A DNA stretch of 64,000 nucleotides from Candidatus Thalassarchaeum betae (GTDB lineage Archaea > Thermoplasmatota > Poseidoniia > Poseidoniales > Thalassarchaeaceae): NCBI GenBank assembly GCA_003193925.1, contig PSPG01000001.1:186001-250000 (forward strand). The letters run 5' to 3'. The position numbers and the translations under genes are program-made. Below the pieces are notes generated by a model that was given only the letters and a program-made list of their open reading frames with translations, had not been told where the DNA came from and made no database searches. This document shows, piece by piece, positions 56,411 to 64,000 of this stretch (the stretch's first letter is position 1; every line of letters begins with the position of its first letter).

Positions 56411-58053
56411 GCGAGGCCGGCGTAGTCGGCGTCTGCTTCCTCGATGTGGACCTCGTCGACGTCCATCTGAGCGAGTTGCAACTTGCCGCTGAGCTCATCG
56501 TTGACGGCGTGCCAGTAGGAGTAGGCCTCGATGACCCAGATGCCTGACTCGCGGGTTCCGTTGCCGCTGCCCTTGACTCCGCCGAACGGTAGGTGGGCCT
56601 CGGCCCCGGTGGTCGAGTTGTTGATTCCCGTCATTCCGGCCTTGATGCCGGTCTTGAATCGGTAGGCTTCGAGCCTGTCATTGGTGTAGCAGGCACTCGA
56701 CAGGCCGTATGGCGAGGCGTTGGCCAGATGCAGAGCGTGGTCGAAGTCCCTTGCCTTGACTACAGTGACCGCCGGGCCGAAGATCTCCTCGTGGAAGCAC
56801 TCCATGTCCTCAGTCACATCGGCATATACGTGAGGCCACATGTAGACGCCCTCGGAGGCGTCTCCGACGAAGTTAATCGGCTTGTTTTCGTTCGTAATTA
56901 TGCCCTCGCCCCAGAGTTTGATCGCACCGCTGGACTCGCACATCTCGAGATCGCTCAGGAAGTCCCTGGCGTACTTCTCTGACAGCATGGGCCCGTACAG
57001 GATATCGTCGTGACGCATCGAGTCACCGACCCTCGTCGACTCCACTTTAGCCATGAACCTCGACATGAACTCGTCGTAGACGTCTTCGTGGATGATGAGG
57101 TTGCCAAGCGAAGTGCAGCGCTGACCCGCTGTGCCGAAGCCCGCCCAGTAGGCTCCTTCCACTGCATTGTCAAGGTTGGCTGATGGCATCACCACGAGTG
57201 GGTTCTTGCCGCCGAGCTCTAGCGAGCAGGAGACTAGGTTGCGACCGCAGATCTCGCCGATCATCTTGCCGACTGCGGTCGAGCCAGTGAAACTGATCTT
57301 GTTGACCATGCCCTCGTCGACGGCATCGACCAGGCTCTGACCGGCACCTCTGCCCTTTCCGTGAACGAGGTTGATGACTCCATCAGGCAGACCAGCCTCG
57401 TGCATTATGCGCGTTAGCATGAAGGATAGCAGAGGCGCGTCCTGCGGCGACTTCCAGACGCAGGTGTTGCCGCACATGATGGCGGGAATCATCTTCCAGA
57501 ACGGCACTGCGGCTGGGAAGTTACAGGCGTTGATGATGCCGCAGACCCCCAGGGGTCGGCGGTAGGTGAAGAGCTCCTTGTCCGGCAATTCGGAGTTGAC
57601 CGTCTGACCGTACAGTCGGCGACCCTCGGACTGGAAGAACAGGCAGGTGTCGATGGCCTCTTGAACCGAGCCCGCGCTCTCCTTGAGCGTCTTGCCGATC
57701 TCGCGAGTCTCGACTCGAACGATGTCGTCCTTGTATTCCATCAGCAGGCGACCCATGTTTCCTATGATCTGACCGCGCGTGGGAGCGGGCGTTGCAGCCC
57801 AGCCCGGGAAGGCCGCCTTTGCTACACTCAAGGCAGCGTGAACATCCTCTTTTTCGGAGAGTGGGAACTCGCCGAGGCAGTCGTCGAGCCAAGCCGGGTT
57901 GCGGCTTTCGAAGGTGCCTCCGTCCCTGGCCAGAGTCAACTGCCCGTTGACGATGTTGTAACCGCGAACTTTCGGGCTCCCGTTGGGATTGTCGCTCTCC
58001 ATCACTTCGAAACCGGTCTCGAGCACATGGGTCATGGCCACCGCGAATCGCAC
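56407..58053 (-). CDS. aldehyde dehydrogenase
   Basis: ISFTGSTAVGKMIGE, LELGGKNPLVVM, GFGTAGQRCTS, HEEIFGPAVTV. Start could be 58035 or 58002. Confidence 0.92.
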   Translation of the reverse strand: MRFAVAMTHVLETGFEVMESDNPNGSPKVRGYNIVNGQLTLARDGGTFESRNPAWLDDCLGEFPLSEKEDVHAALSVAKAAFPGWAATPAPTRGQIIGNMGRLLMEYKDDIVRVETREIGKTLKESAGSVQEAIDTCLFFQSEGRRLYGQTVNSELPDKELFTYRRPLGVCGIINACNFPAAVPFWKMIPAIMCGNTCVWKSPQDAPLLSFMLTRIMHEAGLPDGVINLVHGKGRGAGQSLVDAVDEGMVNKISFTGSTAVGKMIGEICGRNLVSCSLELGGKNPLVVMPSANLDNAVEGAYWAGFGTAGQRCTSLGNLIIHEDVYDEFMSRFMAKVESTRVGDSMRHDDILYGPMLSEKYARDFLSDLEMCESSGAIKLWGEGIITNENKPINFVGDASEGVYMWPHVYADVTEDMECFHEEIFGPAVTVVKARDFDHALHLANASPYGLSSACYTNDRLEAYRFKTGIKAGMTGINNSTTGAEAHLPFGGVKGSGNGTRESGIWVIEAYSYWHAVNDELSGKLQLAQMDVDEVHIEEADADYAGLA

Positions 58054-58179
58054 TTACGCCATGAATCCTACTCATCGGGCCCCATCATTCCGATAACCGT
58101 TCCGACCCAAAGGACACCGCTCTGTTGGTAGGTTTAACTAGCCTCATGAACGAAGAGTATCTGTCAGGGGCGTGCCGTT

Positions 58180-60405
58180 GTGTCAGAAGACTCGTCAGAA
58201 TCCTTGATCCTCAGGGTGGCGAAGGCCATCCCAAGCGACGTGGGACACGGTCGCGCGCGCGTTCCTTTCGACAATGAGCTCAGTCTCAAGCCCGGCGACA
58301 TAGTCGAGATAGCAGGCGACCAGCGTACTGCCGCTATCGTCTGGCGCTGCCGACCCGAGGATGCCAACCTCGGAGTTATCAGAATCGACGGAATAATCCG
58401 CAAGAACGCCGGTGTGAGCCTCGGTGACCGGGTCACCATCACTAAGGTAGAAACCAACCCATGCGAGCGGCTGGTGCTCAGCCCCGTGATGGCCAAACAG
58501 CAGAAGGTCCGCTTCGGGCCGGGCATCGAGGGCTTCGCCCGACGCGGCCTCAACAAGCGCCCCGTGGTCGCCGGCGATCGCATCTTCATCCCCGGCATGA
58601 CGCTGTTCGCCGAGGCTCTCCCGTTCGCAATCGTCTCGACCAACCCGAAGGGCATCGTCCAGGTCCTGCCAGACACTGAGATCATCATCAAGGAGGAGGC
58701 CGTAGACGAGGAGGAACCAGGCCGAGTCCAGACCATCTCCTACGAGGACATCGGCGGTCTCGGGGAGCAGCTGCAGAAGGTCCGCGAGATGATCGAGCTC
58801 CCGCTTAAGCATCCAATCCTGTTCAGGCGGCTCGGGATCGACCCGCCCAGAGGGGTCCTGCTCCACGGTCCGCCCGGGACCGGCAAGACCCTGATTGCCA
58901 AAGCGGTCGCCTCGGAGACACAGGCCCACTTCACTTCGATCAACGGCCCGGAGATCATCTCGAAGTACTACGGCGAGAGCGAGAAGCAGCTCCGCGAGAT
59001 TTTCGACGAGGCCGCTGCCAACGCACCCGCCATCATCTTCATCGACGAGCTCGACAGCATCGCGCCCAAGCGCGAGGACGTCACCGGCGAAGTCGAGCGC
59101 AGGGTCGTGGCCCAGCTCCTCACCCTGCTCGATGGCATGCAGGGGCGCGACAACGTCGTAGTGATCGGCGCTACCAACCGCCGTGACGCCATCGACCCGG
59201 CGCTACGCCGGCCCGGCCGCTTCGACCGCGAGCTGGAGATAGGCGTGCCCGACAAGAACGGCCGGGCCGAGATCATCGGAATCCACACTCGTGGCATGCC
59301 GATCAGCGATGACTTCGACATCGACTATCTGCTCGAGAACTCGTACGGCTTCGTAGGGGCCGATATCTCGGCACTGGTCCGCGAGTCGGCGATGAAGGCC
59401 CTACGCCGGTACCTTCCTGAGATAGACCTCGACGAGGAGCATATTCCGCCCGAGGTACTCGAGAAGATGGAGGTCAGGATGTCCGACTTCCGTCAGGCCA
59501 TCAAAGAGATCGAGCCGAGCGCCCTGCGCGAGATCTACCTCGAAGTTCCCGACGTCTCCTGGGACGAGGTCGGAGGCTTGGACGAGATCAAGGAGAGGCT
59601 CAAGGAGAGCGTCGAGTGGCCTCTGACCAAGCCCGAGTTGTTCGAGCACTTCGGAATCAGCCCCCCGAGGGGAATCATCCTGTTCGGTGCCCCAGGGACA
59701 GGCAAGACGCTGCTCGCCAAGGCGATAGCCAACGAGGCCAAGGCGAACTTCATCACAATCACAGGACCGGAACTGATCTCCAAGTGGGTTGGCGAGTCCG
59801 AGAAGGCAGTTCGCGAGATCTTCAAGAAAGCCAAGCAATCCAGTCCTTCCATCGTCTTCCTCGACGAGTTCGAGAGCATCGCCAGCATCCGTCGAACCGG
59901 TTCGGGCGATGGCTCCAACGTCATGAACCGCGTCGTGAACCAGCTCCTCAGCAGCATGGACGGCATCGAAGGCATGGACGGCGTCATCGTGGTCGCCGCG
60001 ACCAACCGCCCCGAGATGCTCGACCCGGCGCTCCTGCGTAGCGGCAGGTTCGAGCGTGTGCTGCACATCCCACCACCCGATACCGAGTCGCTCAAGGAGA
60101 TCCTCAAGATCCACACCGCTGGGATGCCGCTTGGCAGGTTCAAACTCGACGACCTCGCTTCAGGTTTGCAGAACTACACCGGTGCCGATGTCGAGGCCAT
60201 CTGTCGCGAGGCCGCTCTGATTGCGATGAGGGCCGAGCGCAAAACAGTCTCGAAGAAGAACTTCGAGCAGGCAATCAAGCGCGTACGCCCCACCGTGACC
60301 GATGAGATGATGGAGTATTACGGTCGTATGGAGTCGATGCTCACCAGCGGCCTCGAGTCAGTCCGCCGTCGGCCCGACGGCCTCTCGGGCATCGAATCAG
60401 TATGA
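58180..60405 (+). CDS. cdc48: CDC48/VAT-type AAA+ ATPase
   Basis: CDC48-N-like N-terminus and two AAA modules: [15 protein letters not shown] and [15 protein letters not shown], with [16 protein letters not shown] and [15 protein letters not shown]. Confidence 0.95.
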   Translation: MSEDSSESLILRVAKAIPSDVGHGRARVPFDNELSLKPGDIVEIAGDQRTAAIVWRCRPEDANLGVIRIDGIIRKNAGVSLGDRVTITKVETNPCERLVLSPVMAKQQKVRFGPGIEGFARRGLNKRPVVAGDRIFIPGMTLFAEALPFAIVSTNPKGIVQVLPDTEIIIKEEAVDEEEPGRVQTISYEDIGGLGEQLQKVREMIELPLKHPILFRRLGIDPPRGVLLHGPPGTGKTLIAKAVASETQAHFTSINGPEIISKYYGESEKQLREIFDEAAANAPAIIFIDELDSIAPKREDVTGEVERRVVAQLLTLLDGMQGRDNVVVIGATNRRDAIDPALRRPGRFDRELEIGVPDKNGRAEIIGIHTRGMPISDDFDIDYLLENSYGFVGADISALVRESAMKALRRYLPEIDLDEEHIPPEVLEKMEVRMSDFRQAIKEIEPSALREIYLEVPDVSWDEVGGLDEIKERLKESVEWPLTKPELFEHFGISPPRGIILFGAPGTGKTLLAKAIANEAKANFITITGPELISKWVGESEKAVREIFKKAKQSSPSIVFLDEFESIASIRRTGSGDGSNVMNRVVNQLLSSMDGIEGMDGVIVVAATNRPEMLDPALLRSGRFERVLHIPPPDTESLKEILKIHTAGMPLGRFKLDDLASGLQNYTGADVEAICREAALIAMRAERKTVSKKNFEQAIKRVRPTVTDEMMEYYGRMESMLTSGLESVRRRPDGLSGIESV

Positions 60406-60414
60406 GGTAGAATA

Positions 60415-60657
60415 ATGCCGACGACCTTCGGCCGGGAGATCCTAGGGCGAGAGGTCGTCGACGAATCCGGTGACAAGCTGGGTCACATGGCCGACTTCAG
60501 GCTCGACACCGACACTGGCAGCATCGTGGCTCTCTTGGTCTCGATCGAGCCTGACATAGATCCCACTCTGCTGCCCTGGCCTACCGTGGACGGACTCCTC
60601 TCAGTCCCAGTCGAGGAAGTCACTGCAGTCGGTGCGACGGTCCAACTCGCACGCTGA
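60415..60657 (+). CDS. PRC-barrel domain protein
   Basis: FGREILGREVVDESGDKLGHMADFRLDTDTGSIVALLVSIEPD. Confidence 0.85.
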   Translation: MPTTFGREILGREVVDESGDKLGHMADFRLDTDTGSIVALLVSIEPDIDPTLLPWPTVDGLLSVPVEEVTAVGATVQLAR

Positions 60658-60719
60658 CTATGATGCACGGTCCGTTCAGCACCACATAACGGTCTTAAGA
60701 CGAAGTTGAGGCTCGTAGC

Positions 60720-60736
60720 CCGTTCCTACGGAACGG
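60720..60736 (+). promoter_or_regulatory. leader hairpin CCGTTCC-TAC-GGAACGG
   Basis: Perfect 7-bp stem, 3-nt loop, 11 nt before ATG 60748; its last GG overlaps the SD-like GGAGG (60735-60739). Confidence 0.55.
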
Positions 60737-60747
60737 AGGCTCTCAGC

Positions 60748-62409
60748 ATGGCGGATTGGCGCGAATACTCCAAGCGATTGACATCGCGCAGCGCTCGCCG
60801 TGGTGCGGTCATATTCTCCTTCTGGGCACTGCTGCTGATTCTGGTCTCGACGGTGGCCATGACCTACATCGTCCCCGGGCAGACCCACCAGTCGGCGTAT
60901 GGCGACGACTGGAATGACCTAGGGGCCTTCAGAGGGGACATCAGCAGGATGGGAGTGGAGACCACGGCTCTGGTCTCCAGCCCTCTCCTGCTGAGCGAGA
61001 TCGACCATCCTGAGGAGGCCATTTTCATCATCTCGGGAGTCGAGCGGGACACCATATCGTTGCCTCGCTTCACCGGGGACGAGAGGGTCATCGAGTTCTC
61101 CGAAGGAGACGGATACACCACATCCGAGATACTGGCCATCGAGGCCTTCGTCGAGAGGGGGGGAACCGTCCTGCTGATGGACGACTTCGGCTACTCGAGC
61201 AACCTCGCCGAGCAGTTCGGCCTGGAGTTCTCTGGCCACAGGCTGTACGACGAGGGCTCGTACGCAGTGGAGCTCGGAGCCGACTACGTATGGATCAACA
61301 CCGGCTCCGCGTTCAACTTCACGACCAACTCCGGCTCTCTGGCCTCAATCCACCCCTGCCTCAGGGACCTCGATAACGACGGGGTCATCGACATCCTCGA
61401 CCCAGAGCCTCTGGACCCGACTATCTCGGCCTTCGTCACCGAGGCCGACGCGGGCCTATGCGCCCATCGCTACTCCTCCATTGACGGGTGGGACTTCTCG
61501 GAGGGCTACCGCCTCCTGACCAACACGCCATCCGCCTTCGAGAAGGCAACTTCGTACAACCCCGTTGAAAATCGGTACGCGATAGGCAGGTCTACCCTCG
61601 ACTCGTACCTCGATACTAACGACGACGGCAACCTCACCGTCGGCTTCGAGTCGCTTGGAATCGAAGGCGACGAGCAGGGTCCCTTCGCAGTCTACGTCCG
61701 ATACTGTCAGGACAGGCTTTGCATCGACCCCGACTCGGGCAGGGTGCATTTCGTGGCCGACGGCTCGATTCTGATCAACTCCCTGTATGACCCGGCTTCG
61801 GTCGGTCAGTTCGCAGTTGGTGGCGGCTCGACCGTGGCGATCTCGATGCCGGACACGGACAATCGCAAGTGGGCTCTGGACATCATCGCCGAGGCCCTGC
61901 TCGTGCACCCCAACTCGACCAAGGCCAGTTCGAACGCCATCGTCATCTTCGATGAGAGCCGCCACCAGCAGCCAACGCTGTTCGGAGACACCTACAACTT
62001 GCTCTACTACCTCCTGATCTACTTCACCAACGACTGGATGGCGATGCTGCTGCTGTTCCTCACGTTGTTCATCGTCCTCGAGGCCGTCCTAATCCGCAAG
62101 GAGGACCCCGAGGACTGGCGCCACGTGTTCCGCATCATCTACTACGGCTTCGGCGACGCGAGGCGCTACGAGTACTACCAGCGCCCCGAGAAGATCCGAC
62201 AGGTCCTGCTGTCTCGCGTCAGGAACCTGAACACGTTATCTCGTGAGGAGTTCGACGCTCTGCCCGCTGTGGAGCTGCAGCGAATGGTAGAGGACCCAGT
62301 CCTCGTGAACTTCATCTTCGAGGACAGGAGGTACAAGCCTGACGAGCTGGTGGGCATCATCAAGCGAATCAAGGAATGGGGTCGTACCGACACGGGAGCG
62401 GAGGCGTAG
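60748..62409 (+). CDS. DUF4350-like membrane protein
   Basis: N-terminal TM, EAFVERGGTVLLMDDFGYSSNLAEQFGLEFSGHRLYDEGS, Ca-binding-like DLDNDGVIDILDPEPLDP, C-terminal TM and cytoplasmic tail. Confidence 0.75.
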   Translation: MADWREYSKRLTSRSARRGAVIFSFWALLLILVSTVAMTYIVPGQTHQSAYGDDWNDLGAFRGDISRMGVETTALVSSPLLLSEIDHPEEAIFIISGVERDTISLPRFTGDERVIEFSEGDGYTTSEILAIEAFVERGGTVLLMDDFGYSSNLAEQFGLEFSGHRLYDEGSYAVELGADYVWINTGSAFNFTTNSGSLASIHPCLRDLDNDGVIDILDPEPLDPTISAFVTEADAGLCAHRYSSIDGWDFSEGYRLLTNTPSAFEKATSYNPVENRYAIGRSTLDSYLDTNDDGNLTVGFESLGIEGDEQGPFAVYVRYCQDRLCIDPDSGRVHFVADGSILINSLYDPASVGQFAVGGGSTVAISMPDTDNRKWALDIIAEALLVHPNSTKASSNAIVIFDESRHQQPTLFGDTYNLLYYLLIYFTNDWMAMLLLFLTLFIVLEAVLIRKEDPEDWRHVFRIIYYGFGDARRYEYYQRPEKIRQVLLSRVRNLNTLSREEFDALPAVELQRMVEDPVLVNFIFEDRRYKPDELVGIIKRIKEWGRTDTGAEA

Positions 62410-62411
62410 TC

Positions 62412-63680
62412 ATGTGGACGCGCAAGGCATCCCTGATGCTGACCAGCGGGGTCAGCCTGATTCTGATCGGGATGATGATATCCAACTTCCAGTTGATGAT
62501 AGTCGGTCTGACTTTCATCTCGTTCTTGGCCATCAATGGTTGGGTGTATGGACATTCCGAGCTCGAGATCACGCGGACGATCAACGACACGGAGACCCCT
62601 ATGGTCAACGTCTACAAGGGGGACGACGTGACTGTAGAGCTCACCATCTCCAACAACTCATACCGAAGGACCCAGCAGTTGGAGGTCTACGACAACGTCC
62701 CGCACGAGATGAAGATGCGACAGGGCATCAACCAGATGCGAATGAACCTCGGGCCGGGTCAGTCCGCGCGAATCAGGTACAAGATCCGATGCCCGCTGCG
62801 CGGGCACTACACCCTAGGTCCAGTATCAGTGCGCTACCGCAACGCGTTCAACCTGTTCGTGACCGAGTCCCAAGTGGAGGACAGGACCGACATCACGGTG
62901 TTCCCCCAAGTCAGGGAGATCGAGGAGGCCCTACTGCGCTCCGACGTACCGAAGATGTACACCGGAGCGACCACTCTCAAGACCCCAGGCCCAGGAATGG
63001 AGTTCTACTCGCTCCGCGAGTACCTGCCTAGCGATGCCTTCCGCTCGATCAACTGGAAGGCGTTCGCCAGAACCGGTGAGTTGATGGTCAACGAGAAGAC
63101 GAGAGACGCCGTCACGGACGTCTTCATCATCCTTGACACCAGAGACGTGTCCAGAATCGGGACCGTCCTCAAGAATCCGCTGGAGATGGGGACGATCGCC
63201 GCCGCGTCGATATCGAACTACTTCATCCGCAGACGCGATTCGGTCGCTCTGGTCACCTATGGCGAGAGGATGGAGTACCTGCCTCCGGAGACCGGGGACA
63301 ACCAGGGTTACAAGGTCCTGAGCAGATTGGCCGCGGTCCGAGCCAAGGGCTCCATGCCCTTGCAGGCGGTGACCAACGCGATGTCCTCCAGGATAAGCCG
63401 CGGCTCCCCGATCTTCATCATCAGCAGCCTCGAGGGAGACGGCACCACGCTGCCAGCCATCCGCGATCTCGCGGGCAAGGGGCACGAGGTCATCGTGCTC
63501 TCACCGAGCAGCATAGACCTCGAGAGGCTGATCAGCAGGATCCCGCGCATGTCCTATGAGGTGCTCAAGTTGGAGAGGCAGAACCGACTGACTGCCCTCT
63601 CCGGCTACGGGGCCAAGGTGATCGACTGGATGCCGGACGTCGAGCTCTCTCAGGCTCTGCTGCAAGTGAGGACTGTTTAG
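62412..63680 (+). CDS. DUF58 family protein
   Basis: GATTLKTPGPGMEFYSLREYLPSDAFRSINWKAFARTGELMVNEKTRDAVTDVFIILDTRD. Confidence 0.9.
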   Translation: MWTRKASLMLTSGVSLILIGMMISNFQLMIVGLTFISFLAINGWVYGHSELEITRTINDTETPMVNVYKGDDVTVELTISNNSYRRTQQLEVYDNVPHEMKMRQGINQMRMNLGPGQSARIRYKIRCPLRGHYTLGPVSVRYRNAFNLFVTESQVEDRTDITVFPQVREIEEALLRSDVPKMYTGATTLKTPGPGMEFYSLREYLPSDAFRSINWKAFARTGELMVNEKTRDAVTDVFIILDTRDVSRIGTVLKNPLEMGTIAAASISNYFIRRRDSVALVTYGERMEYLPPETGDNQGYKVLSRLAAVRAKGSMPLQAVTNAMSSRISRGSPIFIISSLEGDGTTLPAIRDLAGKGHEVIVLSPSSIDLERLISRIPRMSYEVLKLERQNRLTALSGYGAKVIDWMPDVELSQALLQVRTV

Positions 63681-63691
63681 GAGGTGAAGTG

Positions 63692-64000
63692 ATGGCAATG
63701 GAAGCGGTACCCGACTCGAAGACCCTCCACATCCCGAAGCTGCGCCGGCGCTGGCAGGTGCTCCTGCTCCAACTCATCTCCATGGCCTCCCTGCTCATGC
63801 TGATGAAGCGGATGAACACCGTCTTCGGCTCCTGCACCGAGGAGTTCATCGAGGATTCAGGCGGAATCGAGTCCATTTACTGGTGCCCGGCATACGAGCA
63901 CACTAGGGGCTTGAACTACTGGCAAGGCGGGGGCTCAGTGGAACTGATCCTGCCGGATTTCCTGCACGGACTCACCAACCTAGCCGGGGAGCCGCTCACA
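63692..64000 (+). CDS. membrane protein, N-terminal fragment, truncated by window end
   Basis: ATG 63692 with SD GAGGTGA; MAMEAVPDSKTLHIPKLRRRWQVLLLQLISMASLLMLMKRMN... open to the window edge. Confidence 0.6.
   Translation, partial: MAMEAVPDSKTLHIPKLRRRWQVLLLQLISMASLLMLMKRMNTVFGSCTEEFIEDSGGIESIYWCPAYEHTRGLNYWQGGGSVELILPDFLHGLTNLAGEPLT

Overview
The window is a GC-rich, gene-dense archaeal chromosome segment. Gene content suggests a Marine Group II / Poseidoniia-like euryarchaeon (inference, no search run). From left to right it holds: a small basic ORF and an intron-bearing tRNA-Tyr(GTA) whose 3' half does not pair with its 5' half; rpl15e; PRC-barrel; RNase Z; a ~15 kb run of very large secreted/membrane proteins including a transmembrane subtilase with a RING-like cytoplasmic tail; an 11-subunit-type complex I operon (nuoABCDHIJ1J2KLMN, no nuoEFG); aIF1A, RIO1 kinase and KH protein; DUF63; a methylcrotonyl-CoA-carboxylase-like cluster; DUF4126; serS; a presenilin-like protease; folC; dCMP deaminase; a UPF0200-like kinase; Lhr helicase; a PI-PLC-X-like lipoprotein; signal peptidase I; a site-2 protease; an Hjc-like resolvase; a macro-domain protein; a RAM/Lrp-type protein; MC1 chromatin protein; SDH (sdhBAC); an aldehyde dehydrogenase; CDC48/VAT; PRC-barrel; and a DUF4350-DUF58 cluster running off the right end. 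No rRNA, CRISPR array or mobile element was seen. The most interesting signals are: (1) a recurring class of near-perfect short-loop hairpins in front of first genes of transcription units, several covering the Shine-Dalgarno site or start codon, while operon-internal genes carry exposed GAGGTGA-type SDs; (2) large insertions in NuoH and NuoI, both at the quinone/FeS interface; (3) the transmembrane subtilase with a RING-like tail and its neighbouring surface proteins; (4) the discordant tRNA-Tyr. All homology calls come from motif recognition by eye.
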